A stretch of 64,000 bases of DNA from Neisseria lactamica (GCF_901482445.1 NZ_LR590477.1:496001-560000), one strand, 5' to 3'. Shown: positions 8,899-17,920, counted from the stretch's first letter. The notes: generated by a model not told the origin, from the letters alone. A program made the numbers and translations.

Positions 8899-9366
8899 AT
8901 GAAGATAGAAAATATCGATATTATTTCGCCGGAACTGTTCCCGCAGGAAGCATTCAATGAAACCGAAGCATTCGGCGCTTTGGTATGGTTGTGGGCAGTT
9001 TCGCCTGTTTATCGGCATGCCGGCGTACAAGAAGCCGCCGTCAATATCTTGCCGGTATTGAAAAACGGGCAATTTGCCTTGTTCAGCAGCAACGGACACC
9101 CCGTCGCCTACTGCACTTGGGCTTATTTCGACGAAGAAACCGAATGGCAATATCTCCAATCCGATGATGTTCTGCGCCACCCGGAAAACCGGCGCAGCGG
9201 AAACAGAATGTGGCTTATCAACTGGTTCGCACCTTTCGGCGACAGCCGTATGATGAAAAGAATGCTGGTGCATCTGTTTCCGGAACGTGAAATAAGGTGG
9301 CTGTACCACCGGGGGAGTGAAAAAGGAAAACGGATTATGAGGTTTCAAGGGCTGTCGAAACAATAA
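8899..9366 (+). CDS. HlyC/RTX toxin-activating acyltransferase homologue without the catalytic dyad
   Basis: A 155-residue member of the HlyC family, whose members move a fatty acyl chain from ACP to lysines of RTX protoxins. The family core is clear: LVWLWAVSP (29-36), PVAYCTWA (68-75) and MWLINWFAPFGD (104-115). In HlyC the catalytic residues are His23 (SPLHRNW) and Asp92 (FIDW). Aligning by these blocks, the equivalents here are Tyr38 (SPVYRHA) and Asn108 (LINW); His40 lies two residues away. The classical acyl transfer is therefore unlikely unless His40 substitutes. No RTX toxin gene is nearby; the neighbours are the TpsA locus, in convergent orientation. It may modify or chaperone another partner. 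Confidence 0.8.
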   Translation: MKIENIDIISPELFPQEAFNETEAFGALVWLWAVSPVYRHAGVQEAAVNILPVLKNGQFALFSSNGHPVAYCTWAYFDEETEWQYLQSDDVLRHPENRRSGNRMWLINWFAPFGDSRMMKRMLVHLFPEREIRWLYHRGSEKGKRIMRFQGLSKQ

Positions 9367-9370
9367 AACA

Positions 9371-9406
9371 AGGCTGCCTGAAAGTTTCCCTTCAGGCAGC
9401 CTTGTT
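9371..9406. terminator. Bidirectional hairpin made of a foreign uptake-sequence dialect
   Basis: An inverted pair AGGCTGCCTGAA ... TTCAGGCAGCCT with T-rich flank lies between two convergent genes. The arms match the Simonsiella-type dialect rather than ATGCCGTCTGAA, suggesting that this junction arrived from another member of the Neisseriaceae. Confidence 0.75.
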
Positions 9407-9763
9407 TCAATTTTCGCGAGGCCATTCGTATTTTTTGTTTTCGGGATAAAGGTCGTAACCCGTACGATACCAGCCTTTTTTTCTCAGGCAGGCATTTGCT
9501 TCACTTCCTCCTCCCCCGGCTATCGGGTCATAGCCGCAATCTTTCATGTCTTTCTTTTTTTTTGCAAAATAATCATCGAATTGTTTGCTATATTCTTCAT
9601 AAGAATATATGCGTAAATTGATATTTTTACTCATCGTTGCCGGATATTCTTGTTCAAGGCGAGAATACTTCCAGTATGTCGATTCATCGGGTGGAGGCTT
9701 GAATCCCCCAAACGAACAGGCAGCCAATCCCATAGCCAGAGAGATTGATACGATATATTTCAT
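9407..9763 (-). CDS. Small lipoprotein coupled to tpsA; candidate immunity protein
   Basis: A 118-residue predicted lipoprotein: a short hydrophobic signal ends in the lipobox LAAC with the lipidated Cys16. The mature part is charged and hydrophilic, with a Lys run (FAKKKKDMKD) encoded by a run of nine A. Its ATG overlaps the tpsA stop codon as ATGA, so translation is coupled. A small gene directly after the variable C-terminus of a contact-dependent inhibition exoprotein is the usual place for immunity. Lipoprotein immunity is known for phospholipase effectors of type VI secretion, which fits the hydrolase-like C-terminus of TpsA here. That role is inference; no homologue was recognised. Confidence 0.7.
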   Translation of the reverse strand: MKYIVSISLAMGLAACSFGGFKPPPDESTYWKYSRLEQEYPATMSKNINLRIYSYEEYSKQFDDYFAKKKKDMKDCGYDPIAGGGGSEANACLRKKGWYRTGYDLYPENKKYEWPREN

Positions 9764-12700
9764 TTTGTTTTTCCTTTCGGATGTTGTAAATCATAAATGC
9801 GTACAGGACGATACATAATTTCGATTTCGTTGGATACTCCTCTTTCAAATACACCTGTCGGACTTTGGGTTTGTTTATTTTTGTCATCTCTATAACCATC
9901 GTTTACACATCGATCATTACCCATACCGTAGCAATTATGCGGCGAGGTGTAATCCCCTATAATATCCCTTATCGCCTGCCATTGGCTTTTTTGCCGGGTA
10001 TTGGTTCCGACTGTTGCCGGATTCTTGCCAATCAGCATGCCGATAAGGTCTAATTCGTGGTTTTCTATTTGGATGGACTGACGGGCGAAATCTGCCGTTC
10101 TGGGTGTCGTTACCCCCTGCTGCAGTTGAAACAGCCTTTTATCTGCCCGGACAACGTTGGCGGCAGGGCCGACCATTTTCAGTTCGGTATTGGATAAAAT
10201 TTTCTTATCCCGATTGGCTCGGGTATTCAAGGTATTGAGTACATTGTCGACCACCAGGGTTCCCCTGCTGTGCGAGCCGACAAACAAACCGTTTTTATCT
10301 TTCCCGTAGTCTTCCATGATATTGCCCAAAGCCAAGCCTGAATTGCCCAATCCGATAATGGTCTTATTGCCTATTTTTGCCCCTTCAAGCATTTTATGAA
10401 AGGCCGCAACGGCGATTTCGGGCAATTTTGAAAAGCCCCGCCCATTGGTTTCCGGATTGTGCAGGAAATAAACATTTTTATAGACACGTTCATATCGGTT
10501 TTTCTCGGGATTGAAACGCCCCACATATTGTTGGGCGGCAAATTTGGCGGCCGCTTGGATATTATTGAAAATGCCGTTGACGCCGACAACGATTTTTTCG
10601 ACGGTTTTGCCGGTTTCCGGGTCGGTGTAACGGGCGGTTTTCAGATTTTTCCGTTCCTGGTCGGATACTTCGCGCAATTCATAGATATTTCCCCCCATGG
10701 CTTTATAGGCTTCCCAATAATCTGTAGATGAGGCAAATTCTTTTTTCAACTTTACTGAGTTGTCAAACTGTTTTTTCATATCCTCTTCAAGCTGCTTATC
10801 TTCAATCGGCTCGCCGTTTTCATCCATTTTAAAGGTCATCAGGCGGTGTTCTGCAATAAACTGGCTGCGGTAGGCCTCGTCTGCAATGCCGCCGATCAGC
10901 GTCTCATTGACAAACTCTTTGGCAATATCCCTATTGAGTTCGACTTCTTTCAGCAAGCCTTCGCGGTCTGCTTTTGCCAATGCCCTATGTGCGGATGAAG
11001 TGCCTTTTTCAATACCGGCAATATTTTTCCTGCCCTGCGCGGAAACAATTTGCCAATCTCCCTCACTGATGACGGAGCGGGTAATGGATTGGCGGCTTTC
11101 TGATTCTTTGGCATTGCCCAACAGATTGCCCAAACCCATTTTTGCCAAGGCGTATTTGTCGTTGCTGTGTATATCGTTTTGCTTCAAACCGAATTTCAAG
11201 CCGCCGGCGTTGTTTTGATTTAAATTTGCCTCTTTAAAGGTTTCCCCTTTTTCAATACGCTCACTTCGATATTTTTCATTCAACTCGTCGTCTTTCGCCG
11301 AAACCTGGTCAAAACGCATCAGGCTGACTGGTTTGCCGCCGATTTTACCGATTTCTGCTTCTTTTTTGGTGGAATATTGTCCGCCGGCAGGCTTCGGGCT
11401 GTATGAAAAACCGCCGCTCAAGCCCAAGGCGGAAGCCGCCGCCGAAGCATAGTTTTGAATATCTTTATGCCAGATTTCGCTTGTTTTCAGCAGGTTTTTT
11501 GATTTGTCGGCATCTGAAACAACGGCAGCACCGACCAATCCGGTTTTGCCGTTTACGCGAACCCGATAGCCGTCTCCTCCTGCAAAGATACCGCTTTGCT
11601 CGTTGACGGATGCATAATCCGAGCTGCTTTTCGAGCGGTTATAGCTGCCGCCGGCACTGAAGCCGTAGCCTACCGTAACTTGGGCGGAAACATTTTCCTG
11701 TTTGCCTTTAAACACGGCGGTATCCTGCAAACTTTCGATATGCAGACTCTCTGCCGTTACGCCAACGCCTTTGCCTTTAAGCTGCCCGCCTTTGATGACG
11801 GTATCGCCGCCGCTTTCAATAGCGGTTTGGCTGTCTTTGCTGCCGATATGGCTGTTGCGGTAGGCGGTTTCGTCGCCGTTGCCGTAACCTTTGCCGTAGT
11901 TTGCTCCGGCTGTGAAGCCGAAACTGATGCCTTTGTTGATGGCGATGGCGACTCCGGCATTAAAGCCTGCGGATTTGTTTTCGCTGCGTTCCTGATGCGT
12001 TTGGCGGGAGGCTTCAATCTGAACGGCATTTTCTGCTTTGAGGAGTGTTCCTCTGCCGCCGTACACATCGGAGCCGGCAATCGTAATGTCGGAGTCTTTG
12101 CCTGCGCCTGAAGCAGTCAGGGAAACTTTGCCGCCGCCGGTGATTTTGCCCTCTTGCACCTGCGTGCCTTTGATGCGGCTTTCGGAGATGTTCTTCTGTT
12201 CGCCGTAGGTAATGGAGACGCTGATGCCCTGACCGGCTGCTTCTTTGGGATTTCGGGCGGCATTATAGAGCGCCACGCCGGAATCTATTCCTTTATTCAA
12301 GGCGTTGGCGGCAGCCATCGCATTGACCCGGCTGTTTTTGCTTTTGCCGAGGGTTTGGACTGCTTTTACGGCATCAACCGCGCCCATTACGGTATTCACA
12401 ACCGGAACGCTAATGGCGACGGTTACGCCTTTTTGTTCGTAAACCTGCTTACTCTCTTGGCTGTAACGGTTTTGTGCGGCATCGATGCTGATTTTTCCGG
12501 AGGAAATGCCGACATCGCCTTGGGGCGAGGATACGGTCGAACCGGTTTGGGTGTAATGTTTTCCTGCCGAAATCAGGGTATTGCCGTTCAGGCTGCCGAC
12601 GACGCTTTCTGTGTGGCTGACGGTCTCGGATCGGTTGGTTTGCGTGTCTTTTTTGCTGCCCGCCGTAAAGCCGATGCCGCCGCTGCCCATCAGACCGGAT

Positions 12701-15700
12701 TTTTCTTTTTTGTTCATTTCGGCACTGCGGCTGCGTGTTTCGGCTGCTTTAAGGACGATATTGTTTTTTGCCGAGAGGACGGTATGGTTGTCTGCAATGA
12801 TATTGCTGCCGGTAACGGTAATATCGCGTCCTGAAACCAGTATGATTTCTTTGCCGTCCAGCGTGCCGGATACGGTCTGTCCGTTTTGGTTCTTGAGATG
12901 GCGGGTTATTTTCTGTTTGGTGCCGCCCCCGCTTCTACCGGTGTATTTCAGGGCATCTTCGGTTTCGGTATGGGCTTTGCCGGATTCGACTTTGATATCC
13001 CGTCCGGCTGCCAGTTTCAGACGGCCTTGTTCGCTGCCGACCTCTGCTGCACGGATACGGATGTCTTCTTGGGCATTCAGACTGAGATTGCCTCGTGTGC
13101 GGATGGTGCTGCCGACTTCGTTTTGTTCTTTGCGAATCACATAGTTGTCGGAATCAAAGATAGTGTTCTGATTGCGGGAAATGCCCGTCGTATCCGAGCG
13201 GATGTCGCCGCCGGCATTCAGTACGGTTTGACCGTCTTCAGATTGATTGGTCAATTCGGAAGCCGTCAGGACGATATTGTTGCCTGCATCCAGCAAGACG
13301 CTTCCATTCTGTCTGCCGGTCAGATAAATGCCTGCCACCCGGCCGATATTGCGTACCGAGCCTTGCTCATTCTGATTGCTGCGGGTCTCGCTGCTGCTTT
13401 CGATATTGCCGCCCACTTTGAGCAGCAGGGCGTTTTCTGCGCCGATGCTGCCGGTATTCGTAATGTCGCCGCCTGCTGCGGCGAAGATGTTTTTGCCCTG
13501 CAAATCACCTTGCAGATTTTTAATATTCTGTGCGTTTAAAATCAGTGCTTCGCGACCGGCAATTAAGCCGCCTCGGTTTTCAATGGCGCCGCTGCCGATA
13601 TCAACAACACCGCCGGACAGCAACGCCCCTTGTCCGTTCATATCTTGAGGGCGTGCGCGGACATAGACTTTGGGTTTCAATACGGTTTGAGTTGTTCCGT
13701 CGGGCAGGGTAACGGTCTCGTTTTCCAGCCAAACAATGTCGGAAGTCAGACGGGCAACCTGTTCGGCAGACAGGGCAATACCCGGAGTAAGCTGCAATTC
13801 TTTGGCTATGGTAATGCCGTTATCCATCAAAGCCTTGAATTGCTCTTCGTCATTGGTATAACCGTCCAAGCGGCGGTAGCCTGTCAGCTTGGCGATTTGT
13901 TCGTTTACCAGTTTCTGCTCGTAGTAGCCGTCGCCCAAACGCTTGTGGATATGGTTCGGGTCTTGTTGCAGTGCGGCGAGCATATAGCCGCTGCCCAGCC
14001 ATTTGCGGTAGTCGGTAAAGGCAGGGTCGGTTTCAATCAAATAGCCTTTGTTGTTTGGCGCAATGGCAAACAAGCTGCTGTTCGGCAGAGTAAATGTAGG
14101 ATGGATGCCGTTTTCGGCAACAGCGGGTACAACAGTGCCGGATATATCAGATGCCTGTTGGGGTGCATAGCCTTTATAGGCTGAAATACCCATACGGATA
14201 GAGCTGACTTCGGGAGCCGGTTCGTAGGGAGACCGACTGTGTCCAGTAGAATCCCGCCCTTTCTTGTGATGACGGTGGTAACGGTGCAAGTCCCCTTTAT
14301 CGGTTATGGTTTTTGTTCCCAAAGTTTCATCATTGTCCAATGCGGATTCGGGCGTACCGACGATCAATCTGCCGCCGGCAATAATCCGGCTGTTATGGTT
14401 TTTCAGCTTGGCGGCATCTAAAACCAAATTGCCGCCGCTGATGATTTGACCGGGCTTGGATTCGGTAATTTTGCTCTCGGCGGTGATTCGTTCGTAATCG
14501 TATTTGTACCAGACAGAGTGGGGGATGCCGTCCGGAGTCCGCATATGTAAAGACTCATCTTCAAATATTTCCCAGCCCGACTCTTTTTGAGAACCTTCCA
14601 GATAGCGTTCTGTTCTGCCTTCCGCCTGATATTCGATACGGTGTTCGCGATGGGTTTCTTCCGTATGGAAACGCAGATGCTCATTGGTATTCTGCAAATC
14701 TTTTGTAGCGATACGGATATTGCCTGATGATTCGATTGCCGCACTGCGGTTGTGCAGTGATGTATTTGCTCCTTGCGCCTGTCGGCCTCCATTCAATGCA
14801 GAACCGATATGAAGATCGCCGGAGCTGGACAATAATGCCGCCTCTCGGTTCTCAATTTCCCGGGCTCCAATATCCAACCGCTCCCGCGCCGCAATCACCG
14901 CTGCTTTGGTTTCGCCGTTGACCGTTTCTTCCCGGTTCAACAAGGTATCTGCCTCAACTGCCACACGGCTGCCGTAAATTCTGCCCGTGCCGGCATTGTC
15001 CGACTTGGCTCCGGTTTGCAGCAGCGTTATACCGTTGCTGTTGATTAAGCCCCTGTTGGTGATGCCGTTTTTGCCGTTTAACCCGGTGCGGTTTCCGGAT
15101 TGGATTTTGCCGGAGACAGTGTTGTCGATTTGGGCAGCGGTCAGTGATACGGTATCGCCTGCCTGTATGATGCGGGTGTTTTTCAGACGGCCTTGGGTGG
15201 AGAACGTGAGTGTGCGTCCGGCTTCAATATCGCGTTTGCCGGTAAAATCATCATGAAGAGAAACGGAAACATCGCGTGCGGCGGTTAATATGCCGTCGTT
15301 GTCCAGTGATTTTGCCTGTAAGGAGACATCTTTGCCCGCAATAATCGTGCCGTCTGTGTTATTGATATGCAGGCTGCTTTTGCCTGTATCGTGAATATCC
15401 AGCAAACCGGCCGAGCCGATTAAGCCTGCTTGATTATTTATGCCGTCTGAGACCTTCAATACACTGCCTTTACCGCTGCGGATAAAGCCTTGGCGGTTAT
15501 CAACGGTTTGAGCGGCAATGGCGATTTCGGCAGCATCAATCGAACCGCTGTTGCTCAATTTGCCGTCTGCGCTTAACGTAACGCCGCCTGCTGCGGCAAA
15601 AATCCGACCCTTGTTGCGGATTACGGCGTCGTTGTCGGTGCTGATTAAAGTGATTTTGTCTGCGTACATCCCACCCAGTGCGGCGGTGTCGATGGCAACG

Positions 15701-16581
15701 GTAGGAGTAACAGAATCCGAAGAAGATGGCGCAGAAGCTGTTTCGGCAAGAGAGCCGTCAAAATCCAATTTGTTCTTACCCGAAACTACCTTGACATCTT
15801 TACCCCAAACGCCCGCATTGATTTCAGCAGCACGACTAAGGATACGGGTGTAATCGGCATCGGAGGTATCCAAACCTTTGCCCCTAATCACGACTTTACC
15901 CGAAGAAACATCAAAGCCCGTCAAATTGCCGTTATTCAAAACAGGAACGCCCGAAGTCAGCGTAACCGAAGCGGCATTAATCAATCCGCCGCCATTCACG
16001 CGAATGCCCGACGGATTGGCTATGATTACCTCGGCACGTTTGCCGCCAACTTCGATATAACCGTTCAACAGCGAAGGGCTGCTGCTGTCGATCTGGTTCA
16101 CAATTACCCGCGCTTCGCCGCGTGCCAGATAGGGATTACCTTGAATCCATCCACCGAGTTGCGTTTGCGTATTGCTGCGGCTGTTGTTCAGTATTGCGCC
16201 TTTTCCACCAACATCGAACTGCTTGAACCGGTTAACAGAAACGCCTTGGGAGGACGGAGTTTGAATATTGACTTGCGGCAAACCGTTTGCCGTCTGAAGA
16301 ATAACGGCTTGTTGGTTTTTAGGGGCGGATTTGTCGGCAATGATGCCGGAAGCAGGGGCAGGGGAAAACGCGGCAACGCCCAAAGCCAACATGACAGAAA
16401 AGGCAGCCATACGGAAACCGAAGGCTGCCCGGGCAGAAGAAACAGAAGCGGCGCCGGTCACTCGAACCGAAGCCGCCTCACTATCCTGCATACTCTTGCC
16501 GTCACGATGAACATTTTCTGCCACAGCCATCATACAACTGCGTTTCTTGTTGAAGATAACCTTGTAGCATTGCTTGTTCAT
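9760..16581 (-). CDS. tpsA: TpsA two-partner secretion exoprotein with hydrolase-like C-terminus
   Basis: A 2273-residue filamentous haemagglutinin-type protein secreted by a TpsB transporter; no tpsB lies in this window. The N-terminus has the extended signal motif MNKQCYKVIFNKKR, then a hydrophobic stretch ending near PAPASG (about residue 80). The TPS domain follows (ILQTANGLPQVNIQTPS, NRFKQFDV, IVNQIDSSSPSLLNGYIEVGG). A long beta-helical rod contains haemagglutinin repeats. The last 300 residues resemble an alpha/beta hydrolase: a strand-turn VVGVNGIFNN, the nucleophile elbow GSHSRG with Ser near residue 2105, a strand MVGPAANV, then SPHNCYG with a candidate His. Neisserial TpsA proteins act in adhesion and interbacterial competition. 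The gene overlaps its downstream lipoprotein gene by 4 bases. Confidence 0.93.
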   Translation of the reverse strand: MNKQCYKVIFNKKRSCMMAVAENVHRDGKSMQDSEAASVRVTGAASVSSARAAFGFRMAAFSVMLALGVAAFSPAPASGIIADKSAPKNQQAVILQTANGLPQVNIQTPSSQGVSVNRFKQFDVGGKGAILNNSRSNTQTQLGGWIQGNPYLARGEARVIVNQIDSSSPSLLNGYIEVGGKRAEVIIANPSGIRVNGGGLINAASVTLTSGVPVLNNGNLTGFDVSSGKVVIRGKGLDTSDADYTRILSRAAEINAGVWGKDVKVVSGKNKLDFDGSLAETASAPSSSDSVTPTVAIDTAALGGMYADKITLISTDNDAVIRNKGRIFAAAGGVTLSADGKLSNSGSIDAAEIAIAAQTVDNRQGFIRSGKGSVLKVSDGINNQAGLIGSAGLLDIHDTGKSSLHINNTDGTIIAGKDVSLQAKSLDNDGILTAARDVSVSLHDDFTGKRDIEAGRTLTFSTQGRLKNTRIIQAGDTVSLTAAQIDNTVSGKIQSGNRTGLNGKNGITNRGLINSNGITLLQTGAKSDNAGTGRIYGSRVAVEADTLLNREETVNGETKAAVIAARERLDIGAREIENREAALLSSSGDLHIGSALNGGRQAQGANTSLHNRSAAIESSGNIRIATKDLQNTNEHLRFHTEETHREHRIEYQAEGRTERYLEGSQKESGWEIFEDESLHMRTPDGIPHSVWYKYDYERITAESKITESKPGQIISGGNLVLDAAKLKNHNSRIIAGGRLIVGTPESALDNDETLGTKTITDKGDLHRYHRHHKKGRDSTGHSRSPYEPAPEVSSIRMGISAYKGYAPQQASDISGTVVPAVAENGIHPTFTLPNSSLFAIAPNNKGYLIETDPAFTDYRKWLGSGYMLAALQQDPNHIHKRLGDGYYEQKLVNEQIAKLTGYRRLDGYTNDEEQFKALMDNGITIAKELQLTPGIALSAEQVARLTSDIVWLENETVTLPDGTTQTVLKPKVYVRARPQDMNGQGALLSGGVVDIGSGAIENRGGLIAGREALILNAQNIKNLQGDLQGKNIFAAAGGDITNTGSIGAENALLLKVGGNIESSSETRSNQNEQGSVRNIGRVAGIYLTGRQNGSVLLDAGNNIVLTASELTNQSEDGQTVLNAGGDIRSDTTGISRNQNTIFDSDNYVIRKEQNEVGSTIRTRGNLSLNAQEDIRIRAAEVGSEQGRLKLAAGRDIKVESGKAHTETEDALKYTGRSGGGTKQKITRHLKNQNGQTVSGTLDGKEIILVSGRDITVTGSNIIADNHTVLSAKNNIVLKAAETRSRSAEMNKKEKSGLMGSGGIGFTAGSKKDTQTNRSETVSHTESVVGSLNGNTLISAGKHYTQTGSTVSSPQGDVGISSGKISIDAAQNRYSQESKQVYEQKGVTVAISVPVVNTVMGAVDAVKAVQTLGKSKNSRVNAMAAANALNKGIDSGVALYNAARNPKEAAGQGISVSITYGEQKNISESRIKGTQVQEGKITGGGKVSLTASGAGKDSDITIAGSDVYGGRGTLLKAENAVQIEASRQTHQERSENKSAGFNAGVAIAINKGISFGFTAGANYGKGYGNGDETAYRNSHIGSKDSQTAIESGGDTVIKGGQLKGKGVGVTAESLHIESLQDTAVFKGKQENVSAQVTVGYGFSAGGSYNRSKSSSDYASVNEQSGIFAGGDGYRVRVNGKTGLVGAAVVSDADKSKNLLKTSEIWHKDIQNYASAAASALGLSGGFSYSPKPAGGQYSTKKEAEIGKIGGKPVSLMRFDQVSAKDDELNEKYRSERIEKGETFKEANLNQNNAGGLKFGLKQNDIHSNDKYALAKMGLGNLLGNAKESESRQSITRSVISEGDWQIVSAQGRKNIAGIEKGTSSAHRALAKADREGLLKEVELNRDIAKEFVNETLIGGIADEAYRSQFIAEHRLMTFKMDENGEPIEDKQLEEDMKKQFDNSVKLKKEFASSTDYWEAYKAMGGNIYELREVSDQERKNLKTARYTDPETGKTVEKIVVGVNGIFNNIQAAAKFAAQQYVGRFNPEKNRYERVYKNVYFLHNPETNGRGFSKLPEIAVAAFHKMLEGAKIGNKTIIGLGNSGLALGNIMEDYGKDKNGLFVGSHSRGTLVVDNVLNTLNTRANRDKKILSNTELKMVGPAANVVRADKRLFQLQQGVTTPRTADFARQSIQIENHELDLIGMLIGKNPATVGTNTRQKSQWQAIRDIIGDYTSPHNCYGMGNDRCVNDGYRDDKNKQTQSPTGVFERGVSNEIEIMYRPVRIYDLQHPKGKTK

Positions 16582-16686
16582 GATGGGTTTTCTTAGATGA
16601 AATGTAAGGAATAGTTAAGGACAAAATATAGAAAATTTGAATTAAATTGTCAATAAAAAACTGACAACGTACCCTGATTGTTACCG

Positions 16687-16830
16687 GCAAAGTTAACCGG
16701 GCGTAAATAGGTTTCAATAAACAGCTTGTTGTTATTTTTCAATTGGGAAAAAATCTTCTCTAACCCACCCATTCGCCACAAATTTATTATGTGTAAATTC
16801 GGCAATTTCAATAACCGGTTGTTGATCCAT
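16687..16830 (-). pseudogene. Remnant of the 5' part of a tnsE-like gene
   Basis: This stretch closely matches the first part of the intact tnsE-like gene (about 24170-24313), including MDQQPVIEIAEF and the region encoding FSQLKNNN(K/N)LFIE and YLRPVNF. Small deletions break the frame. With the decayed end at 16859-16884 it is the residue of an older insertion of the same element, in the same orientation. Confidence 0.8.
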
Positions 16831-16858
16831 ATCTGCCCGGTCGTGCTTATCGTCATAA

Positions 16859-16884
16859 AGTTGCAAATAGTGTCCGAATTTACA
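16859..16884 (-). repeat. Decayed right end of an older Tn7-like element
   Basis: Reads GAATTTACA at 16876-16884 against GAATTCACA at the intact right end, preceded by one TnsB-like site (AGTTGCAAATAGT). The second site of the intact end has been lost by deletion. Confidence 0.7.
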
Positions 16885-16904
16885 TCGGATTCGGAGAATA
16901 AATT

Positions 16905-16933
16905 ATGCCGTCTGAAGGGCTTTCAGACGGCAT
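16905..16933. repeat. Inverted DUS pair between old and new transposon ends
   Basis: An exact ATGCCGTCTGAA pair in inverted orientation. Read from the left lipA tail copy it stands where the native terminator of lipA would be expected, so it may be the ancestral lipA terminator cut off by the insertion. Nothing else was recognised in 16934-17017. Confidence 0.7.
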
Positions 16934-17017
16934 AGGCGGCTAACGCGGGTGCAGCTTGCGCCAAACGGAGCGGCAGGCGCAGGGAATCGTTTTTTACTTC
17001 GGAACGGTATCCTGAGT

Positions 17018-17049
17018 TTAATGATGCCCGCAACCGCCGTGGCTTTCGC
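17018..17049 (-). repeat. Left copy of a 32-bp direct repeat: duplicated 3' end of lipA
   Basis: Identical over 32 bases to the last 32 bases of lipA including its stop codon (24392-24423). It lies directly outside the left transposon end, so the element is bracketed by two copies of the lipA terminus. A 32-bp duplication is far longer than the 5-bp duplication made by Tn7-family transposition. Confidence 0.9.
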
Positions 17050-17171
17050 TGTGAATTCCAACGTTGTTTGCTACTAGAATATGCAAAATCTTATACTTTT
17101 AATAATGTTATTTGCGACTGAAAACAAAAATTTTGCACTAAGATTTGAAAATAATATTGTTATTTGAGACT
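17050..17171 (+). repeat. Left end of the Tn7-like element with three TnsB-like sites
   Basis: The terminus TGTGAATTC is at 17050-17058. Repeats follow at 17063-17075 (GTTGTTTGCTACT), 17107-17119 (GTTATTTGCGACT) and 17159-17171 (GTTATTTGAGACT), all in the same orientation. Spacing of about 44 and 52 bases resembles the spread sites of Tn7 left ends. The stretch 17172-17272 leads into tnsA and shows no other gene. Confidence 0.8.
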
Positions 17172-17272
17172 AAATTATAAGAAAGCTAATTGAGTTTGGG
17201 TTATTGATAAAGGGCATTAACTCATTAAGATTGTCTTCCTTTTAATCCTTTTTCTACTACACATATAAAACT

Positions 17273-17920
17273 ATGCCAATCCGTAAAATTCCTAAAAACT
17301 ATCGAAATATTACAGGCATCGCTCCATATAACAAAGCTGTAGGCATTGCAGCTTATGAGTCATCTTTGGAGCGTGATTTTTTAACTCTGCTGGAATTTGA
17401 TTCTAATGTACAGCATTTCGAAGTACAGCCTATCGCGATTGAGTGGTTTGACCCAGTAGGAAAGAAGCATATCTATACCCCTGATGTTTTGGTTCATTAT
17501 CAAAATGATGTAATTATTTACGAAGTAAAATATCGTAGCGATTTACGTAAAAACTGGCGTGAACTTAAACCTAAATTTCAGGCTGCCTTACATTTTTGCA
17601 AATCACACGGTTGGCATTTTAAACTGATTACAGAGTTAGAGATTCATACTGATTATTTATGCAACGTACGCTTTTTATTGCCATATCAACAAAATGGCTT
17701 ATCTGGCGAATACAGCGAAGCATATATGACTTTATTGGATGAATCGTTACGCGAATTGAAAAAATCCACACCTAAACAGCTTATTCAACAGACTTTTCAG
17801 GATGAATACAATCAAGCAAAATTATTGCCTGTATTGTGGTACTTAATTGCAGAACGAAAAATTGGCGCAGATTTAAATCAACCACTCACTATGCAATCCT
17901 CTATATGGTTTAAAAAATGA
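17273..17920 (+). CDS. tnsA: TnsA-type transposase endonuclease
   Basis: A 215-residue endonuclease that cuts the 5' ends of a Tn7-like element, giving cut-and-paste movement with TnsB. The restriction-enzyme-like catalytic core is visible: Glu33 (ESSLERDF), Asp71 (YTPDVLV) and Glu84-Val-Lys86 (IYEVKYR), matching the E-D-K triad of Tn7 TnsA. A C-terminal helical part follows (residues 150-215), where Tn7 TnsA contacts TnsB and TnsC. The stop overlaps the start of tniA (ATGA). A/T-rich codon use is unlike the core genes. Confidence 0.9.
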   Translation: MPIRKIPKNYRNITGIAPYNKAVGIAAYESSLERDFLTLLEFDSNVQHFEVQPIAIEWFDPVGKKHIYTPDVLVHYQNDVIIYEVKYRSDLRKNWRELKPKFQAALHFCKSHGWHFKLITELEIHTDYLCNVRFLLPYQQNGLSGEYSEAYMTLLDESLRELKKSTPKQLIQQTFQDEYNQAKLLPVLWYLIAERKIGADLNQPLTMQSSIWFKK

